The position numbers and the translations under genes were made by a program. 64,000 bases of DNA from Deltaproteobacteria bacterium. GTDB taxonomy: Bacteria; Bdellovibrionota; UBA2394. Of this stretch, positions 16,815 to 25,405 are shown piece by piece; the first letter of the stretch is position 1, and every line of letters begins with the position of its first letter. The DNA lies in contig JAFLCD010000001.1 in NCBI GenBank assembly GCA_017302715.1, forward strand, positions 186,001-250,000, in the 5' to 3' direction. The notes beneath the pieces were generated by a model. That model searched no databases. It was not told the origin of the DNA and was given only the letters and a program-made list of their open reading frames with translations.

Positions 16815-17660
16815 ATGCAAACACAATCATCCAAGCCAGAAAATATTTCTTCGCAAAAACTGATAAATGACGACGCCACGGCCAAGCGCCTGCGAGCTGT
16901 CATTTTGAAAATGATTCATGCAGGAAAATCCGGGCATCCGGGCGGAAGTTTTTCTTGCTTAGAAATTATCATGACATTGTTTGGAGATATTTTGCGGTTC
17001 GATGCAAAAAATCCAGAGTGGGATGAACGCGATCGATTTATTTTATCTAAAGGTCATGGTGTTCCTGCACTCTACGCTGTTTTGGCAGAGTGCGGATTTT
17101 TTCCAAAAGATTGGCTGCTGACTTTGCGACAACTGGGATCACCGCTTCAAGGTCATCCGGATCGCTTGCGAATTCCAGCGACTGAAGCGGCAACTGGATC
17201 GCTCGGTCAAGGTTTGTCGATCGCACAAGGCATGGCGATGGCTGGAAAAATGGATAAAAAAGATTTTCGAGTTTATTGCGTGATGGGTGACGGCGAAATT
17301 CAAGAGGGGCAAGTTTGGGAAGCGGCGATGAGTGCGCCAAAGTTTAAGTTGGATAATTTAACGGCGATTATTGATTTCAATCACGGGCAAATCGATGGAA
17401 CTTCGGATGAAGTGATGAGTCTTGATCCACTCGCTGATAAATGGAAGGCGTTCAATTGGAACGTGGTTGAAGTGCAGGGGCACGATCGAAAGGAGCTTCG
17501 AAAAATTTTGCCTACGCGAGTGAGCGGAAAACCCACACTTGTGATTGCTCATACGATCAAAGGTAAAGGCATTAGCTTTATGGAAAAAATTATTGATTGG
17601 CATGGAGTGGCTCCTAATGACGAGCAACTCGCCAAAGCTTTAAAGGAGCTCGAATCATGA
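16815..17660 (+). CDS. Transketolase, N-terminal (thiamine diphosphate binding) subunit
   Basis: 281 residues. It covers the first transketolase domain: AGKSGHPGGSFSCLEI, SKGHGVPALYAVL, GSLGQGLSIAQGMA, and the ThDP/Mg motif GDGEIQEGQVWEAA. The second half of the enzyme is the next gene, overlapping by 4 bp. Two-gene transketolases are known in many bacteria and the subunits assemble into one active site. The enzyme moves two-carbon units in the pentose phosphate pathway. Confidence 0.9.
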   Translation: MQTQSSKPENISSQKLINDDATAKRLRAVILKMIHAGKSGHPGGSFSCLEIIMTLFGDILRFDAKNPEWDERDRFILSKGHGVPALYAVLAECGFFPKDWLLTLRQLGSPLQGHPDRLRIPATEAATGSLGQGLSIAQGMAMAGKMDKKDFRVYCVMGDGEIQEGQVWEAAMSAPKFKLDNLTAIIDFNHGQIDGTSDEVMSLDPLADKWKAFNWNVVEVQGHDRKELRKILPTRVSGKPTLVIAHTIKGKGISFMEKIIDWHGVAPNDEQLAKALKELES

Positions 17661-18574
17661 AAGCAACTCGAGATAGTTTTGGAGAAGAAGTCGCAGCTCT
17701 TGGAGAAAAAAATTCCGCGATCGTTGTGCTCGATGCTGATTTAGCTAAATCAACGAAGTCCGAAAAATTTGCCAAAAAATTTCCGAATCGTTTTTTTGAA
17801 ATGGGAATTGCTGAAGCGAATATGATCGGAACAGCTGCCGGCTTGGCGTTGTCTGGTAAAATTCCGTTCGCCTGTAGTTTTGGATGTTTTATCACAGGTC
17901 GATACGATCAAATTCGAATGTCGGTTTCTTATAATCGAGCGAATGTAAAAATTATTGGAACTCATTCGGGAGTATCGATTGGCGAAGACGGACATTCACA
18001 AATGGGACTTGAAGATGTGGCCGTGTTGCGATCGCTTCCTGAATTTACGATTTATCAACCCGCGGATGACGAAGAAACCAAGCAAATTATTCGCGCTGCC
18101 GTTGAACTTGATGGTCCTTGTTATATTCGTTTAACGAGGCAAAAAGTTCCGAATCTTTTTAAATCAGATTATCAATTTCAAACCGGTAAATGGGCAAAGC
18201 TCTCTGAAGGAAAATCCATCGCTCTCATTGGAACGGGTGGATTAGTTGGCGCGTGCGTTGAAGCCAACGAAAAAGTCGGAAAAAAATTCACCGTCGTCAA
18301 TGCTTCAACGATTAAACCAGTAGATAAGAAAATGATTGAAGAACTTGCGAGCTCACATGATTGGCTCGTCACGGCCGAAGATCATTATGTTACTGGTGGT
18401 TTGGGTTCCGCTGTCGCTGAAGTGATGAGCGAAATTTCTACGAAGGCTCGTCTTTACAGAATCGGAGTGGAAACTTTTGGAGAATCTGGCTCGCCCGAAG
18501 ATGTGATCAAGCACTTTAAACTTGATGCCGCCGGGGTGGCTGAGCACCTAAGTAAAATTTCAAAGCTGTCTTAA
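17657..18574 (+). CDS. Transketolase, C-terminal subunit
   Basis: 305 residues. Pyrimidine-binding domain (VLDADLAKSTKS, FFEMGIAEANMIGTAAGLALSG with the catalytic Glu) and C-terminal domain (IGTGGLVGACVEA..., TAEDHYVTGGLGSAVAE). ATG 17657 overlaps the stop of the N-terminal subunit. The last 59 bp overlap the 3' end of the convergent squalene/phytoene-synthase-like gene. Confidence 0.9.
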   Translation: MKATRDSFGEEVAALGEKNSAIVVLDADLAKSTKSEKFAKKFPNRFFEMGIAEANMIGTAAGLALSGKIPFACSFGCFITGRYDQIRMSVSYNRANVKIIGTHSGVSIGEDGHSQMGLEDVAVLRSLPEFTIYQPADDEETKQIIRAAVELDGPCYIRLTRQKVPNLFKSDYQFQTGKWAKLSEGKSIALIGTGGLVGACVEANEKVGKKFTVVNASTIKPVDKKMIEELASSHDWLVTAEDHYVTGGLGSAVAEVMSEISTKARLYRIGVETFGESGSPEDVIKHFKLDAAGVAEHLSKISKLS

Positions 18575-19415
18575 GACTGATCCAAAACTTTTGAAATCCT
18601 GAGAGGCGCTTTGGATTTCCATGTCGCCAATATTTTTGAGAAGCACGAATGTAAAGAGCGGCCATCAATTCTGCAGGCAAACATTTTTTTGAATAAGGCT
18701 GTGCATTTTGTCTAAAGGTCATTGCTCTCGAAAAAAGTTCGCGGCGAATGTCGGGCAAGCAATGGATCGGCGGAAATCTATCCTTCGTTAAAGTCTTTAA
18801 AAATTCTCGCGGAATATAAATTCTTCCATTGGTCTCATCTTCCTCGATATCGCGCATGATATTCAAATACTGCAAACATTTACCCATCGCGTCTGCGTAA
18901 TTTTTTGCCTCTGGAGAATTCGCTCCCAAAATCGCGAGCACGCATTCGCCTACACAACAGGCGACGCCATAAATATAAAGATCGAGTTCTACCCAAGTTT
19001 GAAATTCAACTCGCTCGCGATCGATGTCTTGAGAGACTCCGTCTAAAATTCCCATTAACGCACGATCTGGAATCTGAAATTCCTTTCGAGCTTTTAAAAA
19101 TCGACTCCAAAATGGATGGCTCTTTGGTTCACCTGTTTTCACCCAGTGACGAATGCTTTCGATTAAATTCTGGCGAGTCTCTTTGTCTAAATCTTTTTGA
19201 TCCGAAATATCATCGGCGATTCTGCAAAAAGCATAGAGATCCGCTAAGGCTTGCCGTCGCTTTTGTTCCCAAACAAAATAAAAAGTAATTTGAAAATGAC
19301 TTTTACCCTCTGAATAATTTTCGGGAGAAAAAGCCGGAGAAAAAGGATCAAAGGCTTCTGGCTTAGTTGCCTGATGAAGAGGAAATTTTTCAGCTGTAGG
19401 TGAAGACCAGCTCAC
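18516..19415 (-). CDS. Squalene/phytoene synthase family protein (HpnC-like)
   Basis: 299 residues. Both Mg-binding aspartate motifs are present: DLYAFCRIADDISD near residue 75 and YLNIMRDIEED in the middle. It also has YIYGVACCVGE. The family joins two prenyl diphosphates head to head (squalene, phytoene or hydroxysqualene). It lies divergently from a second family member, 64 bp away. Its C-terminal end overlaps the transketolase subunit gene by 59 bp. Product identity cannot be fixed from sequence alone. Confidence 0.85.
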   Translation of the reverse strand: MSWSSPTAEKFPLHQATKPEAFDPFSPAFSPENYSEGKSHFQITFYFVWEQKRRQALADLYAFCRIADDISDQKDLDKETRQNLIESIRHWVKTGEPKSHPFWSRFLKARKEFQIPDRALMGILDGVSQDIDRERVEFQTWVELDLYIYGVACCVGECVLAILGANSPEAKNYADAMGKCLQYLNIMRDIEEDETNGRIYIPREFLKTLTKDRFPPIHCLPDIRRELFSRAMTFRQNAQPYSKKCLPAELMAALYIRASQKYWRHGNPKRLSGFQKFWISLKTALKFYLGAQPPRRHQV

Positions 19416-19479
19416 ACTTAAAGGAGTAGCAAAATTTTGAAAGCTTTCCAGTCAAATTCTCGTTAAGGTCGCTGCGTTT

Positions 19480-20439
19480 ATGAATCTTGACGATCTAACC
19501 AGACGCGTATCGCGATCTTTTGCGCTGACGCTTTCAGCTCTACCTGCAAAACAGCGAGGTGCCGTCGCCCTTACTTATTTAATCGCCCGCTTTGCCGATA
19601 CCTTAGCCGATGCAGGAAAATTAAAACTTGAGGAGCGACTTCAATTTCTAGCTGCTTGGAAAGACGCTTTCTTACAGTTAAAGCCTGAGTTATGGAAACC
19701 CTTAGCAAATGTGGGAAGTTTCTCAGAATCTGAGGCTTACTTATTGTTAGAAGGAAGAAACATTCTTAGCGAATTTTCAAAGCTCTCACTTTCTCAAATA
19801 GATGCAGGCCAAGAAGTTTTGAAAACTCTCGTAGCCGGAATGGAGTGGGATTTAAAAAATTTTTCGTCGGCTTTTGATCAATCGGCTACTCCAAAATTTG
19901 GAGTGAAAGATCCACAAACTTTTGATTGGTATTGTTATTCGATTGCGGGATGTGTTGGCGCTTATTGGGTAAAAATTTTTAAGCTTCCGATTTCTTTGGA
20001 ATCATTAGCGGTTGCTTACGGAAAAGGGTTGCAGAGAATTAATATTATTCGAGATGTCAAATCAGATTGGAATCGCAAACGAGTTTACCTGCCAGATTCT
20101 GAATTACAGAAATTAAATTTGGTAGGTGCGGAATTTTGGAAAAAAGCCGAATGGAAAATTTTTCTTAAAAATTATATCGCAGAAACCAAAAAGCTTCTTT
20201 TTTACGGAGCAAACTTTTGTGATTCGATTCCTTATTTTTCGTTTAAATTGCGCTGGGCTTCTGCCATGCCGTTAAAAATAGGATTAGCCACATTAAATAA
20301 GATAGCTTTGATTCAAGATGGAGGCACTGAAGCCAAGATCTCTCGACGTGAGGTTAAGAAGTTGGCAATCTCGACCTTATGTTCAGTGATTTTAGGGAGA
20401 AAGTTTTCAAATGAAAATTTATACCAAGACGGGCGATGA
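19480..20439 (+). CDS. Second squalene/phytoene synthase family protein (HpnD-like)
   Basis: 319 residues, ATG 19480. Motifs: SRSFALTLSALP at the N-terminus, first Asp motif ARFADTLAD and second motif INIIRDVKSDW. It is divergent from the HpnC-like gene. HpnC and HpnD act in a three-gene route to squalene with HpnE, but no hpnE-like gene is visible here. The 3' end overlaps the cobalamin adenosyltransferase gene by 29 bp. A carotenoid (phytoene) role is an alternative. Confidence 0.83.
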   Translation: MNLDDLTRRVSRSFALTLSALPAKQRGAVALTYLIARFADTLADAGKLKLEERLQFLAAWKDAFLQLKPELWKPLANVGSFSESEAYLLLEGRNILSEFSKLSLSQIDAGQEVLKTLVAGMEWDLKNFSSAFDQSATPKFGVKDPQTFDWYCYSIAGCVGAYWVKIFKLPISLESLAVAYGKGLQRINIIRDVKSDWNRKRVYLPDSELQKLNLVGAEFWKKAEWKIFLKNYIAETKKLLFYGANFCDSIPYFSFKLRWASAMPLKIGLATLNKIALIQDGGTEAKISRREVKKLAISTLCSVILGRKFSNENLYQDGR

Positions 20440-20956
20440 CGGAACGACCGGACTTTTTTCGGGCAAACGCGTGCCGAAAACTTCATCTTATATTGGAGCT
20501 TATGGCACAGTAGATGAACTTAATTCATTTGTGGGTTTCGCGGCCGTTGTTTCTAAAGATTCAGAAATTTCAAAAGAGTTATTTCAGATTCAAAATGACC
20601 TGCATGTTTTATGCTCAGATCTTGCCACTCCTTTGGATGCCAATGCAAAAATCCATCGAATCGAATCAGCTCGTACTTCGCGCTTAGAAAATGCGATCGA
20701 TCTTTTTGAAAAAGAACTTCAGCCCTTGAAACAATTTATATTGGCTGGCGGCTCAGAACTTTCGGCTCGACTTCATTTAGCGAGAACCGTTTCTCGAAGA
20801 GCTGAGAGAGAAGTTCTCTTGCACGCTGAAAAAGAAAAAATCAACGCGGAGGCCTTGATCTATCTCAATCGTTTATCCGATTACCTTTTTGTTTTAGCTC
20901 GTTTGGCCAATCACCGAGCTCAGATCTCAGACGTTTTTTGGGATAAGAGCTTGTAA
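20411..20956 (+). CDS. ATP:cob(I)alamin adenosyltransferase, PduO type
   Basis: 181 residues. The N-terminal ATP site KIYTKTGDDGTTGLFSG, the Arg/Asp-rich middle (ARLHLARTVSRRAERE) and the C-terminal YLNRLSDYLFVLAR all match PduO/MMAB-type transferases, which make adenosylcobalamin. ATG 20411 overlaps the upstream gene by 29 bp. The following 116 bp hold a 12-bp palindrome (TCGACGCGTCGA, 20997-21008 region) but no clear terminator. Confidence 0.9.
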   Translation: MKIYTKTGDDGTTGLFSGKRVPKTSSYIGAYGTVDELNSFVGFAAVVSKDSEISKELFQIQNDLHVLCSDLATPLDANAKIHRIESARTSRLENAIDLFEKELQPLKQFILAGGSELSARLHLARTVSRRAEREVLLHAEKEKINAEALIYLNRLSDYLFVLARLANHRAQISDVFWDKSL

Positions 20957-21072
20957 AGGGGGCTGGGACCTTCCCCTTAGACGACCCCTAAATTCGACGC
21001 GTCGAGTCAAAAAAAGCTTGAAATGAGAGCCTCTCCTCATGAAATATAGAGGGACGAGAGTGAGGGGACATC

Positions 21073-22128
21073 TTGATTATTGCGATTAGTACTTTAAGTT
21101 TGTTGTTAACTTTAGACTGTGCGGATGACGTTCGTAAGGTTTCAGGAACCACTGAAGCGCGAATAGTTAAAAATGAATCGGCTGGGGTTCCTCTGGCTGA
21201 GCTTAAAGAAGTTTTTAATATGCCCGCCTCTTACGACGGTGAAATTGCTGTCTTGATGCAAGCTGAAGGTCTGCGCGTTTATGGAATCACCAATCAAGAA
21301 CGAACGGGTTTTGAATTTATTCAAATTTGGGGATTTGAAAGATATCCCATGTTGCTCTCTACCATTTTTGTAGAGACAAAACCGACCACTTTGATTTCTC
21401 CCATCGTTATTACTCAGGGCGCGGCAATGCTCTATGCAAATATTTATCGTCAGCCGAAGCTTCTTAAATTTTTTGCCGATCGTGGGCTGGTGGATGTTGA
21501 TTCTGCTCAGCATTTAAAGCAACTCGCTCAAGCGGATACATTTGTAAATTTTGAAATGGGTAAGGCAGCGGAAAACGAAACTGAGATCAAGCCTTGGGAT
21601 CAGATTCAAGCTACTCTACACAAAGCTGAATTAGATCGCAAAAGTCACTGGCGAGAATTATCCGAAGTCGCTGACGGAACTTTGCCTAAAAATTTATCAG
21701 CTAAGGCTCGTCAAGCGACGATTCCAACTCCGCCTTTTCGTGAGGATATTTCAGCTAAATTTGCGGGCTGGCTTTCTCTTCGTGATGGAGCAGCCGTAGC
21801 GATGCTTCAATATGTTTTGAGAGGAAAAGTTCAAGGCCTTGAGGTTTATTTAAATCCGCTGACTAAAAAAACTTATCACTCTTCGTTTCCAACCATTGCG
21901 CGTCGAATTGGACTTGAAAAATCTTTTTCTCTGAAATGGTTGAAGCTTGAGACACCAGTCGTTGTTGAACTCGATTGGTTAGATGATTTTAAAAATATCT
22001 ATCTTGTTTTTGAATCGAAAGCAGATGTTCCGCGAGGAATTCCATTTTATTATATCGATTTGAAAACTGGTCAGAGACAAAGTGATACGCCGATTATTTT
22101 GGCGAAGTCCGTTCGCTTAGCCGAATAA
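21073..22128 (+). CDS. Hypothetical protein with N-terminal hydrophobic segment
   Basis: 351 residues from TTG 21073, preceded by GAGGGGAC. The first ~16 residues are hydrophobic (IIAISTLSLLLTLDC) and may be a signal peptide or, with the Cys, a poor lipobox. The rest is soluble with no motif I recognise. It is convergent with and overlaps by 12 bp the DnaQ-like exonuclease gene. Confidence 0.65.
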   Translation: MIIAISTLSLLLTLDCADDVRKVSGTTEARIVKNESAGVPLAELKEVFNMPASYDGEIAVLMQAEGLRVYGITNQERTGFEFIQIWGFERYPMLLSTIFVETKPTTLISPIVITQGAAMLYANIYRQPKLLKFFADRGLVDVDSAQHLKQLAQADTFVNFEMGKAAENETEIKPWDQIQATLHKAELDRKSHWRELSEVADGTLPKNLSAKARQATIPTPPFREDISAKFAGWLSLRDGAAVAMLQYVLRGKVQGLEVYLNPLTKKTYHSSFPTIARRIGLEKSFSLKWLKLETPVVVELDWLDDFKNIYLVFESKADVPRGIPFYYIDLKTGQRQSDTPIILAKSVRLAE

Positions 22129-22752
22129 GCTTCTGGTTTTAGGTTTTTCACTTTTCATTAAAGATTCTGGTTTGACGAAAGCTTGTTCGATTTCAGGAAG
22201 CGTATGAATTCCCTGCTGAGCCAGAAGTTTAATAAATTCTATCAAAACTAAAGCTGTATATTTTGAATCGTCGACCGATCGATGGCGCTCACCCGTGCGC
22301 GCAATTCCGAGGCGATTCATGATTACATCCAAATTATGGTACTGCTCGTAAGGAAATAAAATTTTCGATATGCCGATCGTATCGATGACGATCGTTTGCT
22401 TGAACTGCATATTCAATTGTTTCATTTTTGTTAAAATGAAACCCAAATCAAATTTTGCATTTTGCGCGACCCAAATTCGATTGCCCATAAAGCTTAAAAA
22501 CTCGGGCAATATTTTGCTCATCGAATCGGCCTTCTCTATGTCTTTATCTTTAATGCCGTGAATAGCAGTAGACGCAGCGGGAATAGGTTTTCCTGGATTC
22601 ACCATTCTGTGAAAATGCTTTTCAGCGATTTGAAAATTTTCAACAACAACGGCTCCAATTTCGATAACTTCATCGCCTTGATCAGGATAAAGACCGGTGG
22701 TTTCGAGGTCAAAAATAACAAAGCTTAAGTCCTTTAAAGTCAGCGGAAGCAT
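22117..22752 (-). CDS. DnaQ/PolC-type 3'-5' exonuclease (DEDDh)
   Basis: 211 residues. Exo I motif FDLETTG (Asp15, Glu17), Exo II NAKFDLGF and Exo III ERHRSVDDSKYT with the His and Asp of the DEDDh class. It could be the proofreading subunit of DNA polymerase III or a general 3'-5' exonuclease; PLYPDQGDEVIEIGAV-type text resembles the epsilon/PolC family. RBS GGGGAT precedes ATG 22752. It is divergent from the CorC-like gene. Confidence 0.85.
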   Translation of the reverse strand: MLPLTLKDLSFVIFDLETTGLYPDQGDEVIEIGAVVVENFQIAEKHFHRMVNPGKPIPAASTAIHGIKDKDIEKADSMSKILPEFLSFMGNRIWVAQNAKFDLGFILTKMKQLNMQFKQTIVIDTIGISKILFPYEQYHNLDVIMNRLGIARTGERHRSVDDSKYTALVLIEFIKLLAQQGIHTLPEIEQAFVKPESLMKSEKPKTRSLFG

Positions 22753-22802
22753 TTATATCCCCTCGAAATCAGGCCTTTGTCTTCATAGAGGGTTTTGATA
22801 GC

Positions 22803-24113
22803 GTGACTTTTCGACTCATGATTGAAGGCAGCGTATCTTATCTTTTTTGGATTAGCATTTGTTTTTTAAGCTCATGCTTTTTCTCGTGCGCCGAGACTGC
22901 GCTCACTGCCTTAACCCCTACGCAGACTCAGCGCATTTTAGAAAGTGGTCGTTGGTTTGCAAAATCTTTACAACATTGGAAAAAACAGCCCAATCGTTTA
23001 CTCGCGACAGCTTTAGTTTGTAACACTCTTGCCAATACGACTGCTGCGACAATTGGTATTTTATATATTGAGAGATTTTATCCCACTACCTCTGTGGCCT
23101 TGGCGACAATGGTGATTACGTTATTAATTTTAGTCCTCGGCGAAATTATGCCAAAAATGCTTGCGCGCTCTTATGCCGAAACGATCGCCCCCTTCGCTTG
23201 CAAAATCATGGTGGGTTTTAATTATATTTTTTATCCATTCACTTATTTACTGACTGGCGGAGTTTCAGTCGTTCTTGGAACTTTTGGAATTATCATGAGC
23301 AATAAGCAGCTCATTAAACCTTCGGATATCGAATATATGGTTTTGCTCGCTGGTCGCGAAGGTTCGATCGAGCGCGACAAAACAAAAATTCTTTCATCCG
23401 TTTTTGAATTTTCGAAGCGGCGCGTAAAAGACATTATGATTCCGCGCGATCGCATCTCAGCGATTTCGGTGGATGCGAATTTAATGGAAGTTCTCGACAT
23501 CGTTCGCCAAGAAAATCACTCGCGCTATCCTGTTTACAATAACTCCCTCGATCGCGTTGTCGGATTTTTACATTCGCGAGATCTTTTTGGAATGCTTCGG
23601 ACTTATGGATTTTCAAATCAGTCGGCACTCTCGACAATTTCTCTTCGCACTTGCTTGCGGCGAGCCTTTTTTGTTTCGGAACAGACAATGATTTCTAGAG
23701 TTCTTAATGAGATGAAATCGAATCGCATCCACTTAGCGATCGTTAAAGACGAATGGGGAAACGTCGTGGGTCTCGTCACTCTCGAAGATATTTTAGAAGA
23801 AATTTTTGGAGAGATTGAAGATGAGCATGATGAATATGTTCCGCGCCCGCTTGGCGATTTGTATGCTTCAGGAATTGAAGTCGAAGGCGGCGAGTCGCTC
23901 GTTGATTTAAAATCCAAATATGAAATCGATATCGAGCCTTCAGAATCGTACTCGACTTTGAATGGATTTTTGCAGCATTATTCAAGCCATCAGACTTTGA
24001 CGCCTAAGACCGTTGTAATTTGGAACAATTACGTTTTTTCGATTATAAGCGTTAAAGATGGTGAAATTGAAAAAGTAAAAATCACCGAAATACCTGAAGA
24101 TAAAAAAGATTAA
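22803..24113 (+). CDS. CNNM/CorC (HlyC) family membrane protein with CBS pair
   Basis: 436 residues. Several N-terminal membrane spans form the CNNM (DUF21) domain, first near residues 12-32, then around 70-160. Two CBS domains follow (VKDIMIPRDRISAI..., IHLAIVKDEWGNVVGLVTLEDILEEIFGEI) and a C-terminal CorC/HlyC domain. Members are implicated in Mg2+/Co2+ efflux. Start GTG 22803; an ATG 15 bp later (22818) is an alternative. It is 14 bp from the acyl-CoA dehydrogenase gene and probably co-transcribed. Confidence 0.86.
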   Translation: MTFRLMIEGSVSYLFWISICFLSSCFFSCAETALTALTPTQTQRILESGRWFAKSLQHWKKQPNRLLATALVCNTLANTTAATIGILYIERFYPTTSVALATMVITLLILVLGEIMPKMLARSYAETIAPFACKIMVGFNYIFYPFTYLLTGGVSVVLGTFGIIMSNKQLIKPSDIEYMVLLAGREGSIERDKTKILSSVFEFSKRRVKDIMIPRDRISAISVDANLMEVLDIVRQENHSRYPVYNNSLDRVVGFLHSRDLFGMLRTYGFSNQSALSTISLRTCLRRAFFVSEQTMISRVLNEMKSNRIHLAIVKDEWGNVVGLVTLEDILEEIFGEIEDEHDEYVPRPLGDLYASGIEVEGGESLVDLKSKYEIDIEPSESYSTLNGFLQHYSSHQTLTPKTVVIWNNYVFSIISVKDGEIEKVKITEIPEDKKD

Positions 24114-24127
24114 TCTGGGAGAAGCTC

Positions 24128-25291
24128 ATGCAGCCTTATGATGGCGTCGATTTTTTACAACTAGATGATTTATTAACCGATCAAGAAAAGCAAGTTCGCG
24201 AGTCGGTTCGAGAATTTGTTTCTGAAAAATTTATGCCCGTCGTTGCTAAACATTATCAGGCAGGAACTTTTCCATTTAATTTAGTTCCTGCGATGGGCGA
24301 GATGGGATTGCTTGGATGCAATCTTCAAGGATACGGCTGCGCCGGAATGAGCGATGTCGAATATGGGCTCATTATGATGGAGCTTGAGCGAGGAGATTCA
24401 GGACTTCGTTCGCTCGCCTCTGTGCAAACTTCGCTTTGCATGTATCCGATTTATTCTTTTGGATCCGAAGCTCAGAAGAAAAAACATTTACCTGAAATGG
24501 CGGCCGGAAGAAAAATTGGATGCTTTGGATTAACCGAGCCAGACTTTGGAAGCAATCCTTCTGGAATGCTCACCACCGCAAAGAAAAAAGGAAAAGGCTA
24601 TGTGCTTAACGGCACGAAGCGATGGATCACGAATGCGAATATCGCCGATCTCTATATTGTTTGGGCAAAGTTGGATGGAGAAATCCAAGGGTTTTTAATT
24701 CCAAAAGATACGCCCGGATTATTGCCAAAAGAAATTGGCGGAAAACTTTCGCTTCGTTGCTCAGTAACTGGTGAATTCGTTTTAGATAATTGTGAAATTC
24801 CTGAAGATGCGATTTTGCCAGAGGCAAAAGGTTTGAAGGCTGCGCTTTCTTGTTTAAGTTCTGCGCGATACGGAATTGTGTGGGGCGCGCTTGGCGCTGC
24901 CATGTCTTGCTATCATGAAGCTTTAAATTATGCGAAAGAGCGCGAAGTTTTTGGTGAGCCTTTGGCTGCTAAGCAACTTGTGCAATCGAAACTGGTTTGG
25001 ATGATTACAGAAATTACGAAAGGCCAGCTGCTTGCGTATCGTTTGGGTCAACTCAAACAACAGGGAAAAATTCGCCCGCAACAAATCTCGATGGGCAAAA
25101 TGAACAACGTTCAGATGGCTTTAGATATCGCCCGCGTTGCGCGGGATATCTTAGGCGCCAGTGGAATCAGCGATGAATATCAATGTATGCGCCACGCCTG
25201 CAATTTAGAGAGCGTAAATACCTATGAAGGTACATTCGATGTACATAAGTTGATCATCGGTGAAAAGATTACTGGCATCGCAGCGTTTTAA
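24128..25291 (+). CDS. gcdH: Acyl-CoA dehydrogenase, glutaryl-CoA dehydrogenase-like
   Basis: 387 residues. Motifs CFGLTEPDFGSNPSGM (FAD/substrate loop) and KRWITNANIADLYIVWAK. The C-terminal NTYEGTFDVHKLIIGEKITG carries the catalytic base Glu367, positioned as in glutaryl-CoA dehydrogenase rather than short-chain enzymes. It oxidises and decarboxylates glutaryl-CoA to crotonyl-CoA in lysine/tryptophan breakdown, with electrons going to ETF. RBS GGGAGAAG precedes ATG 24128. A strong hairpin terminator follows the stop. Confidence 0.88.
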   Translation: MQPYDGVDFLQLDDLLTDQEKQVRESVREFVSEKFMPVVAKHYQAGTFPFNLVPAMGEMGLLGCNLQGYGCAGMSDVEYGLIMMELERGDSGLRSLASVQTSLCMYPIYSFGSEAQKKKHLPEMAAGRKIGCFGLTEPDFGSNPSGMLTTAKKKGKGYVLNGTKRWITNANIADLYIVWAKLDGEIQGFLIPKDTPGLLPKEIGGKLSLRCSVTGEFVLDNCEIPEDAILPEAKGLKAALSCLSSARYGIVWGALGAAMSCYHEALNYAKEREVFGEPLAAKQLVQSKLVWMITEITKGQLLAYRLGQLKQQGKIRPQQISMGKMNNVQMALDIARVARDILGASGISDEYQCMRHACNLESVNTYEGTFDVHKLIIGEKITGIAAF

Positions 25292-25292
25292 A

Positions 25293-25345
25293 AAAGAAAA
25301 AGAAGGAGAGCTTAAAATCTCCTTCTTTTTCTTTCTTTTCTTTTT
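25293..25345 (+). terminator. Terminator of the glutaryl-CoA dehydrogenase-like gene
   Basis: A 17-bp perfect stem (25293-25309 with 25318-25334, purine-rich arm AAAGAAAAAGAAGGAGA) and an 8-nt loop, followed by a U-rich tail. It starts 2 bp after the stop codon. Confidence 0.85.
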
Positions 25346-25358
25346 TGTAATTAAGTTA

Positions 25359-25398
25359 TTTTCTTCATCATTGGTCCCGGGACCAATGATGAAGAAAA
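25359..25398. promoter_or_regulatory. 40-bp perfect palindrome upstream of mutY
   Basis: TTTTCTTCATCATTGGTCCC (25359-25378) is followed without spacer by its exact reverse complement (25379-25398), centre CCCGGG. It ends 7 bp before the mutY ATG and contains the only purine stretch that could serve as its ribosome site (GAAGAAAA). It may be a dimeric operator, a cruciform or an RNA hairpin masking mutY translation. Confidence 0.7.
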
Positions 25399-25405
25399 GT
25401 TTATT

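Noticed and set aside
20957-21072. AAGGGG/CCCCTT stem and 12-bp palindrome after the cobalamin adenosyltransferase gene as a terminator
   Set aside because: No U-run follows either structure, and no conserved element was recognised.
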